From positions 353,276,091-353,340,090 of the forward strand of contig NC_073693.1 of NCBI RefSeq assembly GCF_029784155.1: a stretch of DNA of 64,000 nucleotides, read 5' to 3'. This DNA comes from Uranotaenia lowii. Taxonomy: Eukaryota; Arthropoda; Insecta; Diptera; Culicidae. Under the pieces are notes generated by a model that was not told the DNA's origin, did no database searches, and saw only the letters and a program-made list of their open reading frames with translations. Below, piece by piece: positions 49,969 through 59,035 of this stretch. Positions within the stretch are counted from its first letter, which is position 1; every line of letters starts with the position of its first letter. Made by a program: the position numbers and the translations under genes.

Positions 49969-52535
49969 TTTTTTTTTTTTTTCCTGTAGGGGAGAGCCCA
50001 CTGCGACCAGTAGTTGATCTATTGTGGTGTTTACCCCGCGTTACTATATGCTGTCAGGTTCACCTGCACTATTGATTGGAGTGACAGTTGATTGCTGACT
50101 AAGCATTTTATCCCAATCGGGTATGATATCAAAGATGTATGATATAACCTTCTTAGGGCTGATATGCAACCATATGTCTTGTGCGCTTATTAACTTTGCC
50201 CCAAGTACTCGCTCTCTCCTATTTAGGAGGGCGCAGCAGTTGCATAGAAGATGCTCTGCAGTTTCTTTTTCGAACCCGCAGAACCGACAGTCATCGTTCA
50301 GAATTATGTTTATCCTTTTGAGATGCTGTTTTGTTGGACAATGTCCGGTCAAGAGACCTGTGTAAGTACTTAATTCGTGCTTACTTAAGTTCAACATGTT
50401 TTTTGAGAGTCGTGCGCTTGGTTCAATGAATCTTTTTGCCTGGGTTGCTCCCTCCGCTGTTTTCCAGTTGGAAACAATAGTGGTGCTTTCCCAGTTCTTG
50501 AGCTCCATAGTCAAGGCACTTCTCGATACTCCGCAGAAAGGTTCAGGTCCAATCAACAGTCCTTGAGATCCTTCCCTAGCTAGTTGGTCTGCTTCTTCGT
50601 TCCCTAGGATACCGCAGTGGCCTGGTACCCAGAATAAAGATACTCTGTTCCTTATGGCCAGGTTTCTTAGTGCAACTATACACTCCCAAACTAGTTTGGA
50701 GTAACATGTGAACGTACTTAGTGCTCGGAGAGCAGCCTGGCTGTCAGAGAACATGCAGATACTTGTGTACCTGTATCCCCTTTTCAAACAGGCTAAAGTG
50801 CATTCTAGAATGGCTTGAATTTCAGCTTGGAATACTGTTGGCCAGTTTCCCATAGGAATTGAGATCCTGAGTCTAGGTCCGAAAACCCCTGCCCCAGTTC
50901 TTTTATCCATTTTTGACCCATCAGTGAAGAATAGGATCGATCTGGGAGGAACCGCAGGTCCACCTGACTCCCACACGTCCCTATCATTGATAGTTACATT
51001 GTATGGTATGTCTAGGTTGAAAATGGGCTCCATCCAGTCATCATTTTTCACAATAAGTGAGTTTAATTTAAATTTCTTTAGGATTTTGAGGTGTCCTGTA
51101 AGATCTCCTTCATAGAGAGTTTTGTATTTGGAGAGTCTCAAGGCACTACGTTCCGCCTCTAACTCAATGAATTGATGTAGAGGCAGAATATTTAGTAGTG
51201 CATTTAGAGCCTCATTCGGTGTGCTTCGCTTTGCGCCAGTTATAGCTAGCGTTGCAAGTCTTTGGAGCTTCGCTAGTTTTTTCTGGGCCGTAATTTGCAT
51301 AGTTTTGGTCCACCATACTAATGAGGCATAAGAGATTTTGGGTCTTATAATAGCTGCAAATATCCAGTAGATAATTTTCGGCTGTAGTCCCCATTTTTTC
51401 CCTACTCCTTTGAGGCAGACCCATAGAGCTGTTGTAGCCTTAGCGATTACATGCTCTATCTGTGGGTTCCATGATAGCTTTGAGTCTAGTACTATGCCTA
51501 AATATTTCACTTGTGATTCGAGGTTTAACACTTCCCCATCTAATGTTAGAGGTTTTAGTGTAATTTTTCGTCTCCTAGTGAAGGCTATCACAGTAGTTTT
51601 GGAAGGGTTTATATTTAGTCCCTCTTCCCTGCACCAAAATAGTGCGTAGTTGAGTGCAGTTTGCATTCTATTAGACAGCACATTCTCATGTTTTCCCCGA
51701 ACTATAATAACTACGTCGTCTGCAAAGCCAATAACTTCGAATCCCATGGATACAAGTTTGTTTAGGAGGTCGTCCACTATCAAGGACCACAACAACGGTG
51801 ATAGAACCCCGCCTTGGGGACATCCCTTCGTTGGTGTGGCTTTGATTGTAAGTCCTCCCAAGCTTGCATAAATGGTTCTGTTTATTAGCATCGCACTAGT
51901 CCAGTTAACAATTGCCGAGTGGCACCCTCGTCTTTTCATAGCTGTTTCGATTGAAGTGTGAGATGCGTTGTCGAATGCCCCTTCAATGTCTAAAAAAGAA
52001 GCGAGTGCTATTTCTTTTGCCTCTACAGTCTTTTCTAGTTTTTGTGTAAGGGTATGTAAGGCCGTAACCGTGGACATACCTTTTTTGTAAGCGAACTGGA
52101 AGTTGTTTAGCTTACTTAAGCTAAGATACTGCGATTTAATGTACTCGTCAAGTATCTTCTCCATTATTTTCAAAATAATGGACGTTAGACTAATAGGTCT
52201 GAATGCCTTAGGTTGTGTTTTATCTTTTTTCCCTGGTTTCGGGATAAAGATCACGCGCACCTTCTTCCACTGAGTTGGAATATGACAGAGGGTCATACTG
52301 GCGACGAACATCTCTACCAAGGCAGGTGTTACCATTTGTTTAGCTTGCTGTATTTGAATTGGTAAAATTCCATCTTCACCAGCTGCTTTGAATGGTTCGA
52401 ATGTACTTATTGCCCAGTCAACCATTGAAGGTGTAAAGATTGTGCGTGATTTGCGAAGTGCTTCATCACGTCTGACATTTCGAGTGAGTCTTTCAATCGG
52501 AGTGTCATTAATCTCTATTCCTCAGCATTGGAATA
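49969..52535 (-). mobile_element. 5'-truncated LOA/Lian-like LINE insertion
   Basis: A non-LTR retrotransposon in antisense orientation to Cdep. It has a 3' poly(A) (a run of about 17 T on the plus strand from 49966, part of which may be target sequence), a short 3' untranslated region (50043 down to 49983) and a single RT-RNase H frame. An upstream in-frame TGA near 52528 and the 11-bp duplication at 52536-52546 show that the endonuclease domain and any ORF1 are missing. This is the usual result of incomplete target-primed reverse transcription. The intact frame, poly(A) and exact duplication point to a fairly recent insertion. Confidence 0.85.
50044..52425 (-). CDS. LINE pol fragment: reverse transcriptase plus RNase H
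   Basis: 793 codons from the first ATG. The frame is open a further 33 codons or so upstream, to about 52525, so this ATG is only an internal Met of a longer polyprotein. The reverse transcriptase occupies residues 10-320: RPISLTS near 76, catalytic Asp146 in FLDIEGAFDN, GCPQGGVLSPLLW at 201-213, the FADD box at 234-237 and KYLGIVLDSKLSW at 307-319. RNase H follows with Asp502 (FFTDGS), Glu535, Asp561 (FSDSQAAL), His603 (VPGHCGILGNEEAD) and Asp613. A C-terminal CCHC zinc knuckle uses Cys713, Cys716, His725 and Cys730. All catalytic residues are present. The RT plus RNase H arrangement and sequence style fit the LOA clade (Lian, Loner); the I clade is an alternative. Without the endonuclease it cannot make a normal full-length element. 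Confidence 0.9.
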   Translation of the reverse strand: MVDWAISTFEPFKAAGEDGILPIQIQQAKQMVTPALVEMFVASMTLCHIPTQWKKVRVIFIPKPGKKDKTQPKAFRPISLTSIILKIMEKILDEYIKSQYLSLSKLNNFQFAYKKGMSTVTALHTLTQKLEKTVEAKEIALASFLDIEGAFDNASHTSIETAMKRRGCHSAIVNWTSAMLINRTIYASLGGLTIKATPTKGCPQGGVLSPLLWSLIVDDLLNKLVSMGFEVIGFADDVVIIVRGKHENVLSNRMQTALNYALFWCREEGLNINPSKTTVIAFTRRRKITLKPLTLDGEVLNLESQVKYLGIVLDSKLSWNPQIEHVIAKATTALWVCLKGVGKKWGLQPKIIYWIFAAIIRPKISYASLVWWTKTMQITAQKKLAKLQRLATLAITGAKRSTPNEALNALLNILPLHQFIELEAERSALRLSKYKTLYEGDLTGHLKILKKFKLNSLIVKNDDWMEPIFNLDIPYNVTINDRDVWESGGPAVPPRSILFFTDGSKMDKRTGAGVFGPRLRISIPMGNWPTVFQAEIQAILECTLACLKRGYRYTSICMFSDSQAALRALSTFTCYSKLVWECIVALRNLAIRNRVSLFWVPGHCGILGNEEADQLAREGSQGLLIGPEPFCGVSRSALTMELKNWESTTIVSNWKTAEGATQAKRFIEPSARLSKNMLNLSKHELSTYTGLLTGHCPTKQHLKRINIILNDDCRFCGFEKETAEHLLCNCCALLNRRERVLGAKLISAQDIWLHISPKKVISYIFDIIPDWDKMLSQQSTVTPINSAGEPDSI

Positions 52536-52546
52536 TGGATCAGTTT
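52536..52546 (+). repeat. Target-site duplication of the LINE, 5' side
   Basis: TGGATCAGTTT, identical to 49958-49968. After it the pre-insertion sequence resumes with ACGCAGCATTTTG. Confidence 0.75.
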
Positions 52547-52832
52547 ACGCAGCATTTTGAAACGAAGCAATCAGTGGCAGAAAAGCTGCTGATACATTCA
52601 GCACTTTTACGAAGCACTTAATGCTCTTGAACTGTCCTGAATCAATCCTCTATTGGATGGACAATTTTTCAGGACAAAACAAGAACTTGGACCTCATGAC
52701 GTTGCTGGCAAACTCCAAAAAGATTCCGTCAAAAAATAACATCCAAATATTTGGAATCAAGCCATTCCTTTATGTCCGCTGATTCATTTCATGCAGCTGT
52801 CGAAAAACGTATGAAAAGCTTCAATCATAGCG
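52547..52832 (+). pseudogene. Transposase-like relic (DNFSGQNKN / FMSADSFH type)
   Basis: The plus-strand frame from 52561 reads NEAISGRKAADTF, then (from 52654) WMDNFSGQNKNLDLMTLL. After a frameshift, the frame from 52751 reads SHSFMSADSFHAAVEKRMK. The blocks WxDNCxxQNKNW and GHTFMSADSFH occur together in a family of arthropod proteins that I recall as RNase H-fold, transposase-like domains (DUF7869 type). An in-frame TGA at 52558-52560 and the frameshift show that it is dead. The LINE inserted into the upstream part of this relic, whose left remainder would lie before 49958. Family name from memory, moderate confidence. Confidence 0.5.
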
Positions 52833-52837
52833 AAATA

Positions 52838-53089
52838 CACTGCTGGCCAAAAGTTTGGGATCACCCGATAAAAAACATGCTAATTTTGATCGTTCATATC
52901 TCAGCCGTCTTAGGACATATTGCAAATCTTCTGATCTCAATTGAAAGATAATGAGCAATAGCTGTTTCGGAGGTATTTTGCCCAGAAATAATGTTTAAAT
53001 AATGTTATCATGTCAAAATATGATTTTTTTTCCAAATCTGAGGAATGTCGCTTGAAAATTATACGGGTTATGGAAATTGTTCTATATCA
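52838..53089 (+). mobile_element. One end of a Tc1-like element
   Basis: After TA at 52836-52837 the sequence CACTGCTGGCCAAAAGTTTG followed by GGATCACC resembles the terminal inverted repeat of Tc1-like elements. No matching second end was found in the window, so this is a fragment of unknown extent. Confidence 0.4.
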
Positions 53090-54212
53090 CTTTTAAAAAC
53101 GCATGGATATACGTCACTTCGGCGTATAAATCGCACTTTTGGCGATTCGTTTTTCTCGATTTTCTTAAAAACTGTTTGATATTTTCAAGATTTCTTGAAA
53201 GCATTTTAAAGCTCATAGGAAAACGCACACAATAGCGTCAAAAAGTCAAAATCGAAAAAGATGGATATGCGTCACTTCGTCACATCACGGCAGTTCAGTT
53301 TTCCGTTATTCAAAGTCTAAGAACAAAAAACGAAAAAAAACATGCATCGGAAAAAAGACTGTCGAGGGTAGATCTGCTACGGAATGTAAAAAAAAAGATG
53401 ATTTTGTGTCGAAGAAAGCTATAAATCAATTAAATATCAATTTAATTGATATCAATGTCAATTAATATCAATTGAAATTAAAAAAAAAACAAGAAAGCTA
53501 AAGCTAGAAGCTATACGTTACACAGAAGGATTTTTTTTTAATTTTCGAAGATCGTTACCACAAAAATGTAAGAAGTGGTGTGAAAACCGTACTTTTCAAT
53601 CAATGAGTCATAATAATTGTTTAAGTCACACAAGATAAATTTAGAAAAAAATGATGAAAAGTTGACGTTATTTGATACATTTTTGCATTTTGAGATTTTC
53701 AAAATACGAAACATAGAATTTTTGACGAATTTTCAAAAGTTGCTGTTTTTCAAACCTTTTATCAATTGGCAATTTCTCAGATTTTCTAAGATTTCAATTC
53801 AACTTTGCACTGGATTTTGAGTACAATAACGCAAGATTTCCGTAATAAATTTATATTCACTAGAAAGCCAATTCGATACCGATTAACGCTATGATGTAGG
53901 ATATTACTGGTGAATATTTTCTGAGACACATATTTGAGTTACATTACGAGGTTTCCAAAACTATAAATTCTGTAAGAATCGGTTAAGAAACAAGAGAGAT
54001 ATTGTGGTTTTAAGCGAGGAGTGTCAAATTAACACTCAAGATCTGATTAGGGAGTTTTTTTTCCTGGGTATTCAGGGTACGTCCACAAAAAAAATAGTGA
54101 TGCAAAATAAAAGATTTCAAGAATTCATTGAGGGCCCCGAAGATATTTTTTTTATTTGGAAGCACCCGTATTAGGTTACAAACCGCCAAACTTCCAATAG
54201 AGCGAATTAGGG
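53090..54212 (-). mobile_element. piggyBac-like element, reverse orientation
   Basis: On the minus strand the end reads TTCAACCCTAATTCGC (54215 downward), so the CCCTAAT terminus is kept and the flanking TTAA is changed to TCAA. It then follows the 37019 copy in order: ATGAATTC, TGTGGACGTACCCTG, and the GAGTGTTAATTTGACACTCC block near 54022-54041. The reverse complement of CCTCGTAATGTAACTC lies near 53939-53954, and the CGAAGTGACG block (53271-53280 and 53113-53122) is shared with 46430-46890. No transposase frame. Confidence 0.55.
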
Positions 54213-54301
54213 TTGAACGAAAAGAGGCTGCCATTTTAAATTGGCATCTTAATTTTTGACGAAAAATACTCTATGTAAGGTCTGATACTCTATGTAAGAT
54301 A

Positions 54302-54837
54302 CGCCGGGGTAAGTGTGGACGCTAGGTGACGATGGCTATAAAAATAATACTGTGCACTATTTTTTTAAAACTTTTAATGTAGAATGTTAATTTTAATAAT
54401 CTATCCAATAACTGTAGAAGAGATGCGATTCCGAAAATAACGGATGTTTACAGCAACTTTTTGTTAATTTGCTATTTGCTACGATGTCGGATTGATATGC
54501 ATCTTACCAATTGCCAATTTTTAGTAAACAATTCTTACATTCGAAACAACCAGTTGGGAAAAGAAACGAGAATTTCCTGAGAAATCAAAGAGAAAATCTA
54601 TCATCCCCACTTGCCCCATAAAGTGGGGTAAGTGAAGACACCAGCAGTCCATAACAATTTACGTGATAACTTTTCTCGTTTTGCGTCTAACAAGCTAATC
54701 TCTTCAGCGTTTTTAAACAACGTGTTCTGTATCACATTGAACGTACGTAATTTTATCAAAATTGATCCACTGCTGACTTTTTTTCGTGATTTTTTAAAGT
54801 TGAACTATACGAGAAACCGCCCACACTTACCCCGGTG
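54302..54837. mobile_element. TA-flanked MITE
   Basis: Terminal inverted repeats of 17 bp, CGCCGGGGTAAGTGTGG and (reversed) CACCGGGGTAAGTGTGG, are flanked by TA at 54300-54301 and 54838-54839. An internal partial copy, GTGGGGTAAGTGAAGAC, lies near 54623. The length is 536 bp and there is no coding sequence. The TA target suggests Tc1/mariner-driven mobilisation. Confidence 0.7.
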
Positions 54838-55239
54838 TACCTTATAGGAATAAGCTGTTTCCACGTTGCTATTTATTTGAATTTTAAACTAACATAACAT
54901 TTTTCTATGATATATTTTTCAATCAAATTATCTATGAAAGACTGTATCTACTGCACCCATAGACGAGGTTGCAAAAATCCAATGGCTATTTAGTCAATCT
55001 CTGTGCCTAAAATGCGCTAAAAAGTGTACTGTACCAAAGATGATAAGCACTACTGGCATAAATACTTGAGCTCGCAAGCAAAATTATGCAAAACTACTAC
55101 ATTAAAGCGTAACAAGAAAAACATTTTATGGGATTTACATTCTACTCGATAATTCATCAAAAAAAAAAATAGGGAGAATAGAACTCACTGCAACATCTCA
55201 TCTCGGCTTCCCAGTCCGATATCCTACCCAGTGCACCAT

Positions 55240-55560
55240 CTGAGTCGATTAGCATTGCCAGCATTGCCAAATTTGATCCAGATCGGGCCACGGGAAGGGG
55301 TCGCAAAATGAGGGTAAAATTTGCATGAGAAATTTTTTTCGGGAGGAACATGAAAAACCATTTTTTCACAAATAACTATTGTAACTATCTTTGGCCGATT
55401 TTTTTTTTTTAATAAGGGTTTCTGAAAGCTTAAATTATGACAAATATTTCATCCGAAGACCGGATTTCGATTAGAGTTTTTATCTCAATTATTGTACTTC
55501 AAAAATGGGTCAAAATTTTTTAAGGTAAAATTCACCACTGTTTATGATGGGTAAAAATTT
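55240..55560 (+). repeat. Diverged single-arm copy of the 620-2440 foldback
   Basis: The sequence follows the left arm at about 1230-1530 in the same order: GGGAAGGGGTCGC against GGAAGGGGTTGC, ATGAAAAACCATTTTTTCA against TGGTTTTTCATCAATAAC, and GACAAATATTTCATCCGAAG against GACAAATATTTCACCCGAAG. It has only one arm and is clearly older. It lies in the Cdep intron, just upstream of an exon. Confidence 0.55.
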
Positions 55561-55735
55561 CCAACCGCCACAACCGGAGCACTCAATTTGAAAATGAAAT
55601 TGAGGTTGCCAATTTTTTTTGTATTCGTAATGAATATTGATCCCGAGGCTATCCGCAACAACTTTTGCTTTCTTTCAAGCAAGTTAAATTTTTTAACGAA
55701 CATGAACTTTCTTCTTTCTTCTTCTCGAAAACCAG

Positions 55736-55859
55736 CATCCTGCGGTGATTACGCCCCCGAAGACTACCCCGATCACACGTACCTTTCCTCGTACCGATTC
55801 GTGCCGCAGCAGGATCACAACATGCAGCGACGGATCATGGAGAACCACAAAAAGCACAT
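55736..55859 (+). CDS. Cdep: Cdep/FARP-like FERM protein, F2-lobe exon
   Basis: The acceptor AG lies at 55734-55735 and the donor GTAAGT at 55860. The first two bases complete an Ala codon started at 45911; the last two start an Ile codon finished at 55934. About 41 residues, CGDYAPEDYPDHTYLSSYRF, then VPQQDHNMQRRIMENHKKH. This matches the F2 lobe of FARP/Cdep (family pattern IGDF...YIPQQD...H..HIG). The joined phases and uninterrupted homology on both sides support the boundaries. The preceding intron is 9.8 kb and carries the LINE. Confidence 0.85.
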
Positions 55860-55933
55860 GTAAGTTTTCCTTTTTCTGTTTCCGTAATTTGAACCAACAA
55901 TTTCAAAACAACAAAATTCTTCTCTTTTCCCAG

Positions 55934-56177
55934 AGGACAATCACCGGCCGAGGCGGACGTGAACCTGCTGGAAACGGCCCGGCGCTGCGAGCTGTACGGC
56001 ATGAAGATGCACCCGGCCAAGGACCACGAGGGGGTGCCGCTGAATCTGGCCGTCGCCCACATGGGCATCGCCGTCTTCCAGGGCATCACCCGGATAAACA
56101 CCTTCTCCTGGGCCAAAATCCGCAAGATCTCCTTCAAGCGGAAAAAGTTCCTCATCAAGCTGCATCCGGAGAACTAC
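55934..56177 (+). CDS. Cdep: Cdep/FARP-like FERM protein, F2-F3 exon
   Basis: It starts at A55934 after CCCAG and ends with AAC TAC before GTAAGT (56178), in phase 0. The joined codon gives [20 protein letters not shown], followed by [39 protein letters not shown] and [19 protein letters not shown]. This is the end of the F2 lobe and most of the F3 (PH-like) lobe; the basic [10 protein letters not shown] strand is typical of FARP and of FERM F3 lobes generally. The intron before it is only 74 bp, in contrast to the 9.8-kb intron upstream. The exon is GC-rich. Confidence 0.88.
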
Positions 56178-56235
56178 GTAAGTTTTTTTTCTCACTTTGT
56201 TTTGTTGTTTTTATATCAACTTTTTCTCCCGCCAG

Positions 56236-56396
56236 ATCTATCACAAAGACACGGTGGAGTTCTTCTTCGAGGGACGGAACGAGTGTAAAAACTTTTGGAA
56301 AAAATGTGTCGAAAACCACGGGTTCTTCCGGTGTTCCACGGTGCAGAATGTGCAACGGCGGAAGGCACGGGTGCTTTCCCGGGGAAGTTCGTTTAG
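56236..56396 (+). CDS. Cdep: Cdep/FARP-like FERM protein, F3 end and FA start
   Basis: The acceptor is CCCGCCAG (AG 56234-56235) and the donor GTAAGG at 56397, ending in phase 2. It reads [20 protein letters not shown], then [20 protein letters not shown] and [13 protein letters not shown]. The W.xCVExHxFFR helix ends the F3 lobe. SRGSSFR begins the FERM-adjacent (FA) motif, a probable kinase target in FERM proteins. The 58-bp intron before it is the shortest in the gene. Confidence 0.88.
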
Positions 56397-57416
56397 GTAA
56401 GGCGTGGCAAGGCGCTTGATTGAGTGCTTTCCCTAATGTGACTTACTTATCCTAGTTCTGTGATAGATGTATCCGGTACGAGAAGGGAATGCGGTTTTCT
56501 GATAGTTTTTTTCTTCTGTCTTCTATGCTACTAAGCTTCAGATATTCAAAACAGAACAAATTCCTTTTCAAAACAATATGTCAAATAATAGTGATAGATG
56601 ATACCACCACTTCAGAATTCATGCAAGGCGAAATCTTTTGTTTTTTAGTAGTTCTCTATAAAAATTCTAGATTAAAGCTTGAAAGATTTCGCGCTTTTGT
56701 TTATATAATTTATTCGGATTTAAGGCTTTTTTTTAATATGAATTGTACTGACAATAATGATGAAAAAATAAAACCTGTAAAATATTACAAAATGATAGAA
56801 ATAACAAAAATGTGAAAAATTATAAAATTTACAAAAAATAACACACACAACACAATCAACTCTAACAAGACAAAAGTTCTGACGAAAAATTATATATGTC
56901 AAAGATGACAAACATTTCAAAAAAGAACGAAACCACATAGAAAACAACGAAGAAAGCAAGAATTGCGGCAATGATAAAAATCATTTCAATGACTAAACTT
57001 GACACAAATAACAAAAAATGGTCAAAAACGACAAAAAAGACCAAAACGACAAAAAGTATTGATTACTGATGGCCAATAATAATAAAAAAAATTTTGAAAA
57101 TGACAAAAATGTGATACATTACCAAAATTATCAAAACTACAAGAATCAAATAAAAAGAAAACAAAACACATTACCAAAAGAACAAAACAGAAAACTATTA
57201 AAAAGATAGTATACAAACCATGACAACGATAACGAGAAACTGAAAAAAATTGCAGAAAAAAAAAAAGAAAAAATAACAAACCAACACAACGACAAAATAA
57301 AATGATAAGAATGTCAAAAATTGGTAAAATAACAAACTCTCGAAAATAGTTAAAACGACAAAAATAACAACTTGAACAAAAATAACGACTTGGCAAAATG
57401 GCAAGACTGAACAATA
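56397..57416 (+). other. Cdep intron, AT-rich part
   Basis: Intron after the GTAAGG donor. Opposing open frames arise from AAC/ACA-rich low-complexity sequence that grades into the 9-bp array. No gene. Confidence 0.6.
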
Positions 57417-58060
57417 AGACCTACAAAAAACAGACATAAATGACATAAATGACACAAATGATATTAGTGGCATAAATGACATAAATGACAAAAATGACAA
57501 AAATGACAAAAATGACATAAATGACATTAATGATATAAATGACATTAACGACATAAATGACACAAATGACATAAAGACACAAATGACATAAATGACATGA
57601 ATAACATAAAAGATATAAATGACATAAAGAACATAAATGACATAAATTACATAATTGACAAAAATGACATAAATAATAGAAATGACATAAATAATAGAAA
57701 TGACATAAATGACATAAATGACATAATTGACATAAATGATTTAAATGACAAAAATGACATAAATAACATAAATGACATAAATAACATAAATGACATAAAT
57801 GACATAAATGACATAAATTACATAAATGACATAAATGACATAAATGACATAAATGACATAAATGACATAAATGACATAAATGACATAAATGACATAAATG
57901 ACATAAATGACATAAATGACATAAATGACATAAATGACATAAATGACATATAGGACATAAATGACATAAATGACATAAATGACATAAATGACATAAATGA
58001 CATAAATGACATAAATGACATTAATGACATGTATGACATGTATGACAAAAATGATAGGAT
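57417..58060. repeat. Intronic 9-bp tandem repeat (ATGACATAA)
   Basis: The nonamer ATGACATAA repeats with near-perfect units at about 57790-57945 and 57955-58020 and more diverged units on either side. Because 9 is divisible by 3, each frame reads a fixed tripeptide (Asn-Asp-Ile on plus, Met-Ser-Phe on minus). This explains the open frames of 118 and 76 codons. It sits inside the 2.0-kb Cdep intron between the 56396 and 58416 exons. Confidence 0.9.
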
Positions 58061-58415
58061 GGCAAAAGTTTACATAAAAAAACTACATAAATGTTTGAAA
58101 TGACGAAAATAATGAAAAACGATAGTAAAAAGATAAAAATTCCACTAGTTCTCATGCTTAATAAGAACAATGATACTACAAATTTTTTATAAAGCAAAAT
58201 TGAAGAATTTTAAAAACTACTTGAAAATTACAAAAAAATACGTGTGTTAGAAGCGCTTAATTTAAAGCAGATGGAATGAAATCATCGAATTCTTCTGTTG
58301 CTCTCAACTCCACACAAATTGATATATATTTTAAAGTACTATTTGAAAACTTTAATTAAAAATTAAAATAATTCAAAGCCCTTGACTGAAATTGTTTCTC
58401 TTTAACAATCCGCAG

Positions 58416-58490
58416 GTACAGTGGCAAAACTCAGAAACAAATAATCGAATTCGTCCGGGACAATTACGTGAAGCGGCAAACATTTCAAAG
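58416..58490 (+). CDS. Cdep: Cdep/FARP-like FERM protein, FA-region exon
   Basis: Short exon between the acceptor AATCCGCAG (AG 58414-58415) and the donor GTAAAT (58491). The first base completes an Arg codon with 56395-56396; the exon ends in phase 2. It reads YSGKTQKQIIEFVRDNYVKR, then QTFQ. Joined to the previous exon it gives RGSSFRYSGKTQKQ, very close to the FARP signature RGSSFRFSGRTQKQ. This is the strongest single reason to call the gene Cdep/FARP rather than another FERM protein. The remaining exons (linker, DH, PH) were not found before the window ends. Confidence 0.85.
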
Positions 58491-59035
58491 GTAAATAATC
58501 ATTTTTTCCCCCCCAGAATCGCACACCCATCATCGCATCCATCACCTACAACACCCATCAGTACATACGGTTGCACCCTTTCCTCCACATACTTTCTCTG
58601 CTTTTCTTCTGTATCCCTTTTGAATCTTTCCGCTTTGTCTCTTTCGAATAAAATAAAAATTTTCAATCCCATCAAGTCTCTGTTTGGCATCTCTGCTCTA
58701 CTTTACTCGGTCAACCTTTTCCCTTAACATGTTGTCACATTTTCCGTTGAACATACACACAGAAAACACCCTTTTTCTTGTGTTTGTTTTTCATAAAGTC
58801 GCTATTATTTACTTTTTTTCGAAAAATGTTTTTTTTTCAAATTTCTGCTTAATATCATTACAACTGAACACCTTTCAAATATTCATTATCTTTTTGAATA
58901 ATCTTTTCTTGTTTTTTATTGTACTACCATTTCCGGTTGGAACTGCTTCGTTGACTTTCAGATTCCAACTGATATCAAATAATATTGAGCATCCATTGAT
59001 TCGTTTATGTACTTACTCGTATTTCATTATTTATA
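58491..59035 (+). other. Probable Cdep intron
   Basis: Sequence after the last recognised donor. Frames of 111 and 143 codons occur in both directions in T-rich DNA with no domain. No exon seen. Confidence 0.5.

Noticed and set aside
50044..52425. Endogenous retrovirus or virus-derived RT
   Set aside because: No protease, integrase or LTRs. The RT motifs, trailing RNase H, CCHC knuckle, poly(A) and 5' truncation are those of a non-LTR LINE.
52838..53290. Complete Tc1-like element
   Set aside because: Only one terminal repeat is visible; no inverted partner was found in the window.
55835..56355. Frames of 66-107 codons on the minus strand opposite the Cdep exons, and the 224-codon plus frame at 55745-56419
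   Set aside because: Shadows of the GC-rich exons. The true frame follows the FERM homology and changes across the two short introns.
57597..58048. Asn-Asp-Ile and Met-Ser-Phe repeat proteins
   Set aside because: They result from the 9-bp ATGACATAA array inside an intron; both strands are open for the same reason.
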